DNA of 17,799 bases from CAYQZD01 sp964421875 (GCA_964421875.1 CAYQZD010000070.1:1-17799); one strand, 5' to 3'. Shown: positions 1 to 7,772, counted from the stretch's first letter. Numbers and translations: made by a program. Notes: generated by a model from the letters alone, not told the origin.

Positions 1-119
1 GGGTCGGAGGGGTCCTGGTCGAATCCCTTGTTAGCAAGGTTATAGAGAATCCGCACCGCTTCCTCCCGGCTCGCGCTGCGAATCTTGTCCACAATCTCTT
101 CAACCTTCTTAAGCGTCAT
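1..119 (-). CDS. Partial CDS, N-terminus of an unknown protein
   Basis: An open frame starts with ATG at 119 and runs off the left edge after 39 codons. The visible protein starts MTLKKVEEIVDKIRSAS and continues through a helical, charged stretch (REEAVRILYNLANKGFDQ). It looks like a soluble alpha-helical N-terminus with no signal peptide. I do not recognise the family from this fragment. No Shine-Dalgarno sequence is clear before the ATG, and the frame stays open upstream to a stop at 219-221, so an upstream alternative start cannot be excluded. It follows the ppdK terminator and is probably a separate transcription unit. Confidence 0.5.
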   Translation of the reverse strand, partial: MTLKKVEEIVDKIRSASREEAVRILYNLANKGFDQDPSD

Positions 120-227
120 TTGAGGGCTTAATAATTGGCTAAAAGGGTATTTAATAAGAAAACCCGTGTACCCGTGAAAAGTTCCCAATACTACAAAGAA
201 CTTCAGAAAACTATTGTGTTACAATAA

Positions 228-233
228 ATTATA
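228..233 (-). promoter_or_regulatory. Possible -10 box upstream of the left-edge gene
   Basis: A perfect TATAAT is read on the minus strand, about 110 bases before the ATG at 119. No good -35 hexamer lies at the right distance and the surroundings are AT-rich, so this is only a candidate. The rest of 120-300 holds nothing else I can name, apart from a short CACGGATTA word at 256-264 that resembles the 9-bp repeats elsewhere in the window. Confidence 0.25.
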
Positions 234-304
234 ATAATTCCGGCAAATTCTATTCACGGATTAAGGGAATGTACTAATACCCCGGGTTACTATCCATATA
301 TCAC

Positions 305-335
305 AAAAAAGGCGGGTCATTCAGACCCGCCTTTT
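305..335 (-). terminator. Rho-independent terminator of ppdK
   Basis: A perfect 8-bp stem (GGCGGGTC at 311-318 with GACCCGCC at 324-331) and a 5-base loop are followed on the minus strand by six T (305-310). It begins 12 bases after the ppdK stop codon. The plus strand also has four T after the stem, so it may work weakly in both directions. Confidence 0.9.
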
Positions 336-346
336 GGTTACCGTCA

Positions 347-3055
347 CTACTTATATTCCAGTGCCGCGCGCGCCGCGGCTAAGCGCGCGATGGGGACGCG
401 GAAGGGGCTGCACGACACATAGTCCAAACCGATGATGTGGCAGAATTCGACCGAGGAAGGTTCCCCGCCGTGCTCGCCGCAAATGCCGATTTTCAGGCCG
501 AGGCGGGTGGAACGGCCCTTCTCCACGCCGATTTTCATCAGCTCCCCTACACCGTCACGGTCCACCGCCACGAAGGGGTCGATTTCCCAGATTTTGCGGG
601 AGGTGTACTCATTGATAATGGGACCGGCGTCATCGCGGGAGAGTCCGAAAGTGGTCTGAGTGAGGTCGTTGGTGCCGTAGGAGAAAAATTCTGCCGCTTC
701 GGCCACCCGGTCGGCGGTGAGGGCGGCGCGGGGGAGTTCTATCATCGTGCCCACCAGGTATTCGAAATCGCCGGTCTGCGCTTTGACTTCGGCGGCAACT
801 TTGTCCACAATCGCCTTTTGATTGGCCAGCTCGTTGACATGCCCCACCAAAGGAATCATAATTTCCGGAACGACATCGATACCATCCTTCCGCACTTGAG
901 CGGCGGCGGTGAAGATGGCGCGGGCCTGCATCTCGGTGATTTCCGGGTAGGTCAGTCCCAGCCTACAGCCGCGGTGCCCCAACATCGGATTGGTTTCGTG
1001 CAGGGATTCCACCTTGTGCTTGAGTTGGTCGAAGGTGACGCCCATCTGCCCCGCCAATTCCTCGATTTCATCGTCCTGGTGGGGGAGGAATTCGTGGAGG
1101 GGCGGGTCGAGGGTTCGAATGGTGACGGGACGCCCGCCCATCGCCTTGAAGATGCCGATGAAGTCTTCGGTCTGCATCGGGAGCAGTTTGTCCAGGGCTT
1201 TGCGGCGCTCTTGTTCGGTGTCAGCTAAAATCATCTGCCGCACGGAGTCGATGCGGTCTCCACCGAAGAACATATGTTCGGTGCGGCAAAGTCCGATGCC
1301 TTCAGCGCCGAAGGCTACCGCTACAGCGGCTTGGTCGGGCTGGTCGGCGTTGGTGCGGACTTTCAAGCGGCGGATTTGGTCCGCCCAGGTCATCAGTTCG
1401 TGGTACAGCCCGTAAACCATCGATTCTTCGGGCTTCATCATATCGTGAATCAGCACCTGTTCGACTTCGGAGGGGTGAGTTTCCAGTTTGCCTTCGATAA
1501 CCTGGCCTTCGGTGCCGTCAAGGGAAATCCAATCGCCTTCCTTGACGACCTTGCCGCCGACTTCGATTATACGCTCTTTATAGCTGATATCGAGAGCTCC
1601 GCAGCCGGCGACGCAGACTTTCCCCATTTGGCGCGCCACTAAAGCGGCGTGGGAGGTCATTCCGCCGCGGGCGGTGAGGATTCCTTCGGCGGCTTTCATC
1701 CCGCGGATGTCTTCGGGGGAGGTTTCGATGCGCACTAAGATGACCTTCTTGTCCTGCGCAGCCCAGTGTTCGGCGTCTTCGGCGTTGAACACCACCTGAC
1801 CTGAGGCGGCTCCGGGTCCGGCGTTCAAGCCCTTCGCCAGCAGTTTCCCGCCTTTGAGGGCGGCGCGTTTCTCCTCGATGTTGAATACAGGGCGTAACAG
1901 TTGGTTCAATTGCTCCGGTATGACGCGGGAGAGTGCTTCCTCCTTGGTGATAAGCCCCTCGCGGACTTGCTCTACGGCGATGCGGATAGAGGCGAAGCCG
2001 GTGCGCTTACCGGCGCGGGTTTGCAGCATATAGAGCTTGCCGTTCTGGATGGTGAATTCGAAGTCCTGCATTTCTCGATAATGTTTGTCCAGAGTGTCGC
2101 GGTAGCCGCTAAGCTGTTTGTGAACTGCTGGCAGGTCTTTGGCGAGGTCGGCGATGGGATGCGGGGTTCGGATACCGGCGACCACATCCTCGCCCTGGGC
2201 GTTGAGCAGGTATTCGCCGTAAAATACGTTTTCGCCGGTGGCGGGGTCTCGAGTGAAGCCGACGCCAGTGCCGGAATCGTCGCCCATATTGCCGTACACC
2301 ATCGACTGCACATTGACTGCGGTTCCCCAGTCGCCGGGGATGTTATTGATTTCGCGGTAGGCGATGGCGCGATTAGTATTCCAGGAACCGAAAACTGCGC
2401 CGATAGCCCCCCAAAGCTGCTGCATCGGCTCTTCGGGGAAAGGCCTGCCGGTGCGCGCGTATATCAATTCTTTGAACTCCGCCACTAATTCCTTGAGAGC
2501 GTCAGGGTCGAGTTCAACGTCGAATTCTACGCCGCGCTGACGTTTCTTGGCTTCGAGGAGTTCCTCGAAGGGGTCTTCGTCGTCCTTGCCGAGGGGGCGG
2601 ACTTCCAGCACCACGTCGCCGTACATATTGACGAAGCGTCGGTAGGAATCGTAGGCGAAGCGGGGATTGCCGGTCTTGGCTATCAAACCCTGAATAGTGG
2701 TATCGTTAAGTCCCAGGTTGAGGACGGTGTCCATCATACCGGGCATCGAAACCCGCGCCCCGGAGCGCACCGATACCAGCAACGGATTGTCCGAATCGCC
2801 GAACTTGGCTCCCATAACCTGTTCCACGCGCTTCAAAGCGTTTTCGACCTCTTCTTTCAAGCCTGTGGGGAATTTGCCTCCGTTTTCGAAGTATTCGGCG
2901 CAGACCTCGGTGGTTATGGTGAATCCTGCAGGGACAGGTAGTCCAATATTGGTCATTTCCGCCAGGTTGGCTCCTTTCCCGCCGAGGAGGTTTTTCATCT
3001 GAGCGGCTCCTTCGGCGCTATCGCCGCCGAAGTAGTAAACGCGTTTTTTAGACAT
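347..3055 (-). CDS. ppdK: Pyruvate, phosphate dikinase
   Basis: The enzyme interconverts pyruvate, ATP and phosphate with phosphoenolpyruvate, AMP and pyrophosphate in the cytosol, linking glycolysis and gluconeogenesis. The 902-residue length fits full-size bacterial PPDK. In order, the sequence shows the N-terminal ATP-grasp part (LLGGKGANLAEM near residue 25, SVRSGARVSMPGMMDT near 97), the phosphohistidine domain with GGMTSHAALVARQMG (catalytic His near 469), and the C-terminal PEP/pyruvate barrel with GLCRTEHMFF, GICGEHGG (catalytic Cys near 859) and SCSPFRVPIARLAAA. The frame can be extended two codons to a GTG at 3061. The ATG at 3055 is preferred because GGAG sits 5 bases before it; from the GTG that site would be too close. 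It is a single-gene unit with an extended -10 upstream and a strong terminator downstream. All key motifs are intact. Confidence 0.97.
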   Translation of the reverse strand: MSKKRVYYFGGDSAEGAAQMKNLLGGKGANLAEMTNIGLPVPAGFTITTEVCAEYFENGGKFPTGLKEEVENALKRVEQVMGAKFGDSDNPLLVSVRSGARVSMPGMMDTVLNLGLNDTTIQGLIAKTGNPRFAYDSYRRFVNMYGDVVLEVRPLGKDDEDPFEELLEAKKRQRGVEFDVELDPDALKELVAEFKELIYARTGRPFPEEPMQQLWGAIGAVFGSWNTNRAIAYREINNIPGDWGTAVNVQSMVYGNMGDDSGTGVGFTRDPATGENVFYGEYLLNAQGEDVVAGIRTPHPIADLAKDLPAVHKQLSGYRDTLDKHYREMQDFEFTIQNGKLYMLQTRAGKRTGFASIRIAVEQVREGLITKEEALSRVIPEQLNQLLRPVFNIEEKRAALKGGKLLAKGLNAGPGAASGQVVFNAEDAEHWAAQDKKVILVRIETSPEDIRGMKAAEGILTARGGMTSHAALVARQMGKVCVAGCGALDISYKERIIEVGGKVVKEGDWISLDGTEGQVIEGKLETHPSEVEQVLIHDMMKPEESMVYGLYHELMTWADQIRRLKVRTNADQPDQAAVAVAFGAEGIGLCRTEHMFFGGDRIDSVRQMILADTEQERRKALDKLLPMQTEDFIGIFKAMGGRPVTIRTLDPPLHEFLPHQDDEIEELAGQMGVTFDQLKHKVESLHETNPMLGHRGCRLGLTYPEITEMQARAIFTAAAQVRKDGIDVVPEIMIPLVGHVNELANQKAIVDKVAAEVKAQTGDFEYLVGTMIELPRAALTADRVAEAAEFFSYGTNDLTQTTFGLSRDDAGPIINEYTSRKIWEIDPFVAVDRDGVGELMKIGVEKGRSTRLGLKIGICGEHGGEPSSVEFCHIIGLDYVSCSPFRVPIARLAAARAALEYK

Positions 3056-3099
3056 CTTCACTCCGATTGTATGGCAATTTTATTTTTTTCCTGAAAGCA

Positions 3100-3121
3100 G
3101 GGGCGGTTCGCAAACCGCCCC
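3100..3121. repeat. GC-rich palindromic repeat in the ppdK leader
   Basis: A perfect inverted repeat has 9-bp arms (GGGGCGGTT at 3100-3108, AACCGCCCC at 3113-3121) and a CGCA loop. Read on the minus strand it is preceded by TGTA, giving a TGTAGGG-led hairpin like the one at 14897-14917. It lies between the predicted ppdK -10 box and the ppdK start, so it would form a hairpin in the leader. No T-run follows it on the minus strand, which argues against a terminator. Confidence 0.75.
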
Positions 3122-3134
3122 TACAGATTTACAT

Positions 3135-3143
3135 ATTATAACA
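3135..3143 (-). promoter_or_regulatory. Extended -10 promoter element for ppdK
   Basis: The minus strand reads TGTTATAAT, a perfect extended -10 (TGnTATAAT). No good -35 is seen, as is common with extended -10 promoters. The predicted transcript would have a leader of about 70 bases that includes the 3100-3121 palindrome. The element begins about 20 bases after the stop codon of the gene at 3163. Confidence 0.55.
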
Positions 3144-3162
3144 CGATGCGCGATGTCATTCC

Positions 3163-3504
3163 TCACTGCCTCCCCCGTTTCGGCTCGTTCTTATCGTTAA
3201 CCAGGAAAAGGTCGCGCTGATGGGCGCTTTTGCGGCGGCGTTTCCGGCGGAAGCGGTTTTTTTCCGCATCACTAAGGCGCCGTTCGTGGCTCCTTTTAAA
3301 CTCCTTCCAGACCAGATTAACATCGTCCCATTCGGCGGGTTCGCCGCAGCCGCAGAGGCAGTCGGGGGGGTGGTTAAAGTAGAACCAGAAGTTGTCGGGA
3401 CCGATTTTTTCGTGTCCGTACCAGTATTTACGATTGCCCGCGCCCACCATATCCAGCCGTTTCCCGCAGCCGCAGGCGCAGGTTTTGGGTTTTTTATCGG
3501 TCAT
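3163..3504 (-). CDS. Small protein with two CxCGCG...H zinc-finger-like modules, third gene of the MNT-HEPN operon
   Basis: This 113-residue protein carries two copies of one pattern: C9-x-C11-x-C13 then 17 residues to H31 (YWYGH), and C49-x-C51-x-C53 then 19 residues to H73 (FKRSH). Each copy has the CxCGCG core. Three Cys plus one His per module suggests two zinc sites. The tail is strongly basic (RFRRKRRRKSAHQR near residues 84-97 and KRGRQ at the end), which would suit nucleic acid binding. CxCGCG knuckles occur in some phage and HNH-nuclease-associated proteins, but no HNH motif is present. Its ATG overlaps the HEPN gene stop by 4 bases (ATGA) with no Shine-Dalgarno of its own, so translation is probably coupled. 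Its function is unknown; a role as an RNA-binding partner of the HEPN/MNT pair is inference. Confidence 0.75.
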   Translation of the reverse strand: MTDKKPKTCACGCGKRLDMVGAGNRKYWYGHEKIGPDNFWFYFNHPPDCLCGCGEPAEWDDVNLVWKEFKRSHERRLSDAEKNRFRRKRRRKSAHQRDLFLVNDKNEPKRGRQ

Positions 3505-3893
3505 TTGTTGTTTATTTTTTTATTGAAATATTCCGCAGTAAACCGGTAAAATTTTTCCGCTTGTTCCAGGATTTCAAGAGCGTTTTCTTCGGTATGGGAA
3601 AAATCGAATCTGTAATCGCTGATAATTCGTCCATTCTGGGCTTCATTGAGATAACGATGAAATTCCACCGGCGCTACGCCGGTCTTGGCGAAATGCTGCC
3701 CAAAGGCGGAGATTACGGCTGAATGCTTGGAATAAGTGAGCCCTTTTTCCAGCAAAAATATTCTGGCTAAATTGAACATAGCATAATAGGCGCGGGAAAT
3801 CGCATCATCATAAAAGCCAATGTCGATTAGCGCCTTGGCCGCTTTCATTCGCTGTTTAGCCTTTTCAAAAAGGATAGTCTGTTCCTGATTCAT
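3501..3893 (-). CDS. HEPN-domain protein (UPF0332-like), probable toxin partner of the MNT protein
   Basis: This 130-residue, all-helical protein has the HEPN pattern: an N-terminal helix with KAKQRMKAAKALIDIGFYDDAI, then SRAYYAMFNLARIFLLEKG, and late in the chain GRIISDYRFDFSHTEENA. HEPN toxins are usually RNases with an Rx4-6H site. Here R95-x4-H100 fits that spacing, next to the R89...D93-Y94 pattern typical of the UPF0332 branch. A Tyr near this site is the AMPylation target in the studied HepT/MntA pair; Y94 is a candidate here. It starts 4 bases inside the upstream nucleotidyltransferase gene (ATGA), with a strong GGAGGGAGGG site about 9 bases upstream, and ends overlapping the zinc-finger gene. 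Toxin activity is inferred from family and context. Confidence 0.85.
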   Translation of the reverse strand: MNQEQTILFEKAKQRMKAAKALIDIGFYDDAISRAYYAMFNLARIFLLEKGLTYSKHSAVISAFGQHFAKTGVAPVEFHRYLNEAQNGRIISDYRFDFSHTEENALEILEQAEKFYRFTAEYFNKKINNK

Positions 3894-4219
3894 ATTAACA
3901 TTCCCTCCCTCCTTACATTTATCAGCAGCGAGCTCTTTTCATGCAAATATTTTTCCTTGGAAATGTAAAGACACGAAATGACAACATCGTACTCCAGTGA
4001 AAGCGCTGCGGTCATTTCAATATTGCGTTTCATTTCTCTGTAGGGATTCACCTCCCCCTCCAGCACCACCATCACATCGATGTCAGAGCCGTCTTCAGAG
4101 TCGCCGCGCGCCTGAGAGCCGTAAAGCAGCATCTTGTATAACCGCTCACCATACAGCGCTTCGAAACGGGCGCGGAGGGTGGAAAGAATATGTGATATAT
4201 GGGGATTAATCTCAGTCAT
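3890..4219 (-). CDS. MNT-type minimal nucleotidyltransferase, probable antitoxin
   Basis: This 109-residue protein has the signature of the pol-beta-like minimal nucleotidyltransferases: LLYGSQARGDSEDGSDIDVM, i.e. G34-S35-x10-D46-x-D48, with a likely third metal-binding Asp at 78 (EYDVVIS). All catalytic residues are present. Paired with HEPN proteins, such enzymes act as antitoxins, and the characterised MntA transfers AMP groups to a Tyr of its HepT partner. The frame is open to 4321, but the extra N-terminus is unlike the family and runs up to a repeat, so I start at MTEINPH (4219). MSKCPM at 4234 is an alternative. Neither has a good Shine-Dalgarno. It is the first gene of a three-gene unit with 4-base overlaps. 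Confidence 0.85.
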   Translation of the reverse strand: MTEINPHISHILSTLRARFEALYGERLYKMLLYGSQARGDSEDGSDIDVMVVLEGEVNPYREMKRNIEMTAALSLEYDVVISCLYISKEKYLHEKSSLLINVRREGMLI

Positions 4220-4316
4220 TGGGCATTTGCTCATTAGTGTGCTACCGGGCCTCCGCACCCTGCAGCTTAATAATTTAACTATCGCAGAGTGCGGGGACGC
4301 TGCGATACAAAAACAA

Positions 4317-4404
4317 TTCACAACGGATTAAACGAATTACACGGATTAGGATGCAGAACGCTAATGAAAAATCCGTTTAATCTGTGTAATACGTTGTGAA
4401 ATAA
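4317..4404. repeat. Inverted pair of 9-bp-period repeats (AATCYGYKT family)
   Basis: Two copies of a short periodic repeat face each other. One is read on the minus strand at about 4317-4348, the other on the plus strand at about 4371-4404. Each has units of the form AATCCGTTT / AATCTGTGT and ends in CGTTGTGAA. A third, diverged copy lies at 17608-17640. The pair could fold into a long imperfect hairpin between the FN3 gene stop and the MNT gene start. The rest of 4235-4476 holds a small GCGCC-GAT-GGCGC stem (4434-4446) without a T-run and nothing else I recognise. Confidence 0.65.
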
Positions 4405-4476
4405 TATTACGAACCGCTGATTGACTCAAATTAGCGCCGATGGCGCATTGAAAGTGCGGTTTACTTATCAACGTCA

Positions 4477-7083
4477 TCAGGGATTTTCACGGATTTTCAC
4501 CAGATATACCTTTCCACTATTAGCAGAAAAAAGTCCCTGGTAACCGGCGACGATATATTCATACTGGTTAAGGGCGACGATATCGCAACCGCATTCATGT
4601 TCACCAGTTGTGCCGGCGGTCAGCGTCCAGAGTGAATCTCCATTCTCGTCGGTCCTAATCACCCATACATCATTTTCCCCGGCGCCAAAGGAGTTTGTCG
4701 TGCCCCCAATGATGTATCCCCCACCCGGTACCGGCAGAACGCTGCCATTACAATCATCACTTGAACCGCCATAAGTCCTTTCCCACTGCGATACGAGCGC
4801 TGTATTTGTCTTGATTAACAGGATATCCTGTAATCCTGCGCCTTGTTGGTCAGTGGTGCCAATCAAGATATAGCCATCCGAAACGGGCTCCACCCGTCCA
4901 TAGGCAGTAATATTACCGCTACCATAAGTTTCGTGCAAAGATTCAGTAAGATTATTATCGGTTCTCAACAAAAGAAGTCCCGCATGCGTGGGAGCAGAGC
5001 CTCCAACAATAAATCCGCCAGGTATTTCCCTTACACTTTCACCGCGTCCTTCCATATAGTATTCTATGTCGATTTGCTCACCTATGCTATTTGTCTTCAG
5101 CAGAAAAACTCCTTGCGGATCCAACCAACCGGTAAGAATATATCCGCCGCCGGTAATCTCTCTGGCATCTTTACCTTCTCCATGATAAGCGCCCTCGTAT
5201 GTACGCCTCCAAGCACGATTACCCGAAGAGGTCACTTTCAATAAACCCGGGGCATAATAACCGCCGGTTTCTTTATGCTCGCTCACGATGAATCCGCCTT
5301 CTGTGGTCCGTTCGATACTATACCCCCAATCATAACCAGGATTGGAGTCTGAATAGCTCCAACCTGGATCCCCGTTCGCTGCGGAAAATTTCCTGACTAG
5401 TGTATTTGTGTTAGGATTAACACCTTCAGTTCCTGTGATGACAATGTCTCCGTCAGCGGCAAGACAAACACTGGTTACATATTGCGGATTAGTCGTTTGA
5501 TAAGCGCGTTCCCATACAATCTCGGCTATAGGATTAGTTGTTGCATCCGCCGTATTGGAAACACTATCCCCGGCGGCGTTGTAAGCGCGCACCTTGTAGT
5601 AATATCTGGCGCTTGCCTGCAGGCTGTCGTCCCGGAAGGTGGTGTCGTTGGGTGAATTATCCCCTACTTCGGTATAGCTCCCGGTGGGACTCAGGCTTCT
5701 TTCAACCTTGAAACCCGCTTCATTGTGAGAATTGTCCCGCCAAATCAGGTCGATTCTGGAACTGTAACCGGGAATGGCGGATGCGGTGAGACTGGTCGGC
5801 GCGGCCGGCGGCGCCAGATGTGTTTTAGCGCTGTCAAGTGCTGACCAATCCGAAGGTCCGTATTCATTGTAAGCGCGAATCCGGTACCAATAGACTGTAT
5901 TGTCCACTAGTCCACTGTCACGCGTATCCTCTTCGTCAATACCCAGCGAGTCGAAGGTGTTGAAGTGAATATTGTCGCTGACGCTTCTTTGAATAACAAA
6001 TCCGTCTTCATTATTGGAGGAATCGTCCCAGGTAATTAAAATTTCATCCGCTGATAAAGCGGTGGCAGTAAGATTGCCGGGGCGGACCGGCGGATTGGTC
6101 GCAGGCGGAAAAGTGCAGGCGGAATCGCAGTCGCAGTAACTGGTGGTATCGACATTGTTGAACGCCGCGACGCGGTAGAAATAGACCGTGCTGGGAGAGA
6201 GATTTTGGTTCAAGTAATGAGTGTCATTGGCGGCGATGGATGAAGTCAACAGCGTAAAATTCTGCTCATTCCCTATACTGCGCTGGATTATGTAGCCGTC
6301 CTCATACTGGGAATCGCGCCAGTCAAGTTCAATTGCGGAACTGGAGACCGCGGTCACTTCGAGTCCGTAAGGCGGAGTCGGCGCGGAGCTGGCGCCGGGG
6401 GTCAGCGCGTCCACTGTGTTAGACCAGCCGGATGTACCGGCGGCGTTGAAAGCGCGGACACGGTAAAAATATCGAGTATTGGGCAGGACATTTTCATCAC
6501 GAAAATCATCGACATCCGTACCAACATTTGCGCGGTTAGCAAAGGTTCCCACTACACCGACCTTGCGCTGAATTTCGAAACCGGCTTCGTTCACCGAATT
6601 ATCACTCCAACGGATTTCGATGCGGTCTTCGCTGACATCGTGAATTTGCAGATTAGTAGGCGCGGCGGGGAGGGTTACCTGCAACGGGATAGCTTCAGTC
6701 GTGGTCTCCCCCGCGGTGATGGTGATTCCGGTTTTACCGCCAATGTAGGCGGTCTGCCCGGAGATATAGCATTCGACGCTTACTTCGTACCCGCTGGCGG
6801 CAGGCAGCGAAATATCGGCGGTGAAAAAGCCGCTTTGCGCCGACCGCAGCATAACATTCTCCACCAGACTGCCATTTCGGGAAACGGCGCAATAGACGCT
6901 GTCGAGAGTGGTTTCAACCGCCCGGGGCGGGTCTTTATCATCAGGGGCGGATTCAATAGTCTGAGGAAATTCCAGAACAAGGACGAGCCCGCCCTGCCTT
7001 TCAGGACCCTGGTAGCGGGAGCAGGTAATGAAGACTGACAGCCCCAGAGCCGCGCAAATTAAAACAACAAATACGCGTTTCAT
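4477..7083 (-). CDS. Secreted lipoprotein-like protein with four fibronectin type III domains and a C-terminal propeller-like repeat region
   Basis: This is an 868-residue predicted envelope or surface protein. The N-terminus (MKRVFVVLICAALGLSVFITC) is a signal peptide ending in Cys21. The lipobox is weak, because Thr rather than Ala or Gly precedes the Cys. Residues 31-135 form a beta-rich domain. Four FN3 domains follow at about 139-228, 235-325, 332-422 and 426-516, each with the W-x-D-x-S/Q-x-x-E-x-GF/Y-x-I-x-R motif and a YxYRVRAxN strand. Residues 520-868 carry WERxYG...GGYIIxGT...VWVIRTDENGDSLW repeats, as in secreted beta-propeller-like proteins. No sorting domain is seen at the C-terminus. 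It lies 18 bases downstream of the CsgG-like gene with its own GGAGGAC site, so the two form an operon. The substrate or ligand is unknown. Confidence 0.9.
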   Translation of the reverse strand: MKRVFVVLICAALGLSVFITCSRYQGPERQGGLVLVLEFPQTIESAPDDKDPPRAVETTLDSVYCAVSRNGSLVENVMLRSAQSGFFTADISLPAASGYEVSVECYISGQTAYIGGKTGITITAGETTTEAIPLQVTLPAAPTNLQIHDVSEDRIEIRWSDNSVNEAGFEIQRKVGVVGTFANRANVGTDVDDFRDENVLPNTRYFYRVRAFNAAGTSGWSNTVDALTPGASSAPTPPYGLEVTAVSSSAIELDWRDSQYEDGYIIQRSIGNEQNFTLLTSSIAANDTHYLNQNLSPSTVYFYRVAAFNNVDTTSYCDCDSACTFPPATNPPVRPGNLTATALSADEILITWDDSSNNEDGFVIQRSVSDNIHFNTFDSLGIDEEDTRDSGLVDNTVYWYRIRAYNEYGPSDWSALDSAKTHLAPPAAPTSLTASAIPGYSSRIDLIWRDNSHNEAGFKVERSLSPTGSYTEVGDNSPNDTTFRDDSLQASARYYYKVRAYNAAGDSVSNTADATTNPIAEIVWERAYQTTNPQYVTSVCLAADGDIVITGTEGVNPNTNTLVRKFSAANGDPGWSYSDSNPGYDWGYSIERTTEGGFIVSEHKETGGYYAPGLLKVTSSGNRAWRRTYEGAYHGEGKDAREITGGGYILTGWLDPQGVFLLKTNSIGEQIDIEYYMEGRGESVREIPGGFIVGGSAPTHAGLLLLRTDNNLTESLHETYGSGNITAYGRVEPVSDGYILIGTTDQQGAGLQDILLIKTNTALVSQWERTYGGSSDDCNGSVLPVPGGGYIIGGTTNSFGAGENDVWVIRTDENGDSLWTLTAGTTGEHECGCDIVALNQYEYIVAGYQGLFSANSGKVYLVKIRENP

Positions 7084-7101
7084 TTGTCCTCCACTGAGAT
7101 T

Positions 7102-7737
7102 TTAGGGATTTTTGGGGACTCTGATTACTAACCTGCCATTGTTATCCTGCCCGTTTCCTTCATCGCCGCCCTGGAAAGCGAAGAAAGCCGCGGCTCCCAC
7201 CACTACCGCCCCTCCGCTGACATAAAGCCAGGTCTTTTTTCCGTTTTTCTTAGGGGCGCTGGCTTCATCGTAGGTACCGATAAGTTTCTGCACCGCTTCC
7301 TTGCTGGATTCGAGAGCGAGCTGTTCAATGGGGCTGGACATAACATCGGCGGTTGAGCTAGCGACAATCTCACCGCTGGAGACATCTATCATCCGCAGGG
7401 AAATCGAATAAAGCTGCCCCAGTTTGGAAACTGAACCGACCACCATCCGTTCCACCCCTAAAATCTTCCCGGCTTCAGCGATATTGTTATTAGGGGAACC
7501 TACAGCGAGCTGGAATCCACGCTCTTCCAGTACCTTTTCCACCATCGAACGCTCCAGCACGGTGAACTTACCGGTCTGAATAAGCTCATTATGGACGCGG
7601 TCGGTGATGGCTCGGGCTTCATCCTGGGTTACTCCCTGTGGTTCAAGGTCGATAAGAGCGATTTTAATCTTATCTTTAGCCTGAGCCATAGATATAAACA
7701 GCAGAAACGCAAGCGTAAGCGTGATGAATAACCGCAT
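7102..7737 (-). CDS. CsgG-family envelope protein with an extra C-terminal membrane segment
   Basis: This 211-residue protein starts at ATG 7737, with GGAGGAG just upstream; an open extension to 7797 lacks such a site and reads through a palindrome. A signal peptide (residues 1-20, ending AQA) is followed by a CsgG-like fold: IKIALIDLEPQ, a helix, GKFTVLERSMVEKVLEERG, then AGKILGVERMVVGSV and YSISLRMIDVSSGEIV. The family includes curli export factors and LpoB-like periplasmic proteins. There is no lipobox. A Lys-rich linker and a hydrophobic segment (170-188, WLYVSGGAVVVGAAAFFAF) then lead to an acidic, Gly/Asn-rich stretch and a short LVIRVP tail. This second membrane segment is unusual for the family. 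It is the first gene of an operon with the FN3 protein, so a role in assembly or anchoring of that protein is plausible but unproven. Confidence 0.85.
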   Translation of the reverse strand: MRLFITLTLAFLLFISMAQAKDKIKIALIDLEPQGVTQDEARAITDRVHNELIQTGKFTVLERSMVEKVLEERGFQLAVGSPNNNIAEAGKILGVERMVVGSVSKLGQLYSISLRMIDVSSGEIVASSTADVMSSPIEQLALESSKEAVQKLIGTYDEASAPKKNGKKTWLYVSGGAVVVGAAAFFAFQGGDEGNGQDNNGRLVIRVPKNP

Positions 7738-7772
7738 GCTCTCCTCCGTGTTAGATGTGAGAATTTTAGTCT

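Noticed and set aside
437..1228. Open frame on the plus strand opposite ppdK (263 codons), with others at 1274-1642 and 1901-2488
   Set aside because: Antisense shadows of ppdK. They lack family motifs and the minus-strand protein is clearly PPDK throughout.
3056..3061. GTG start of ppdK two codons upstream
   Set aside because: The GGAG ribosome site fits the ATG at 3055 and would be too close to the GTG.
4235..4321. N-terminal extension of the MNT nucleotidyltransferase (29-34 extra residues)
   Set aside because: The extension is unlike the family, has no ribosome site and begins at the edge of the 9-bp repeat.
4434..4446. Hairpin GCGCC-GAT-GGCGC as terminator of the FN3 gene
   Set aside because: The stem is only 5 bp and no T-run follows on the minus strand.
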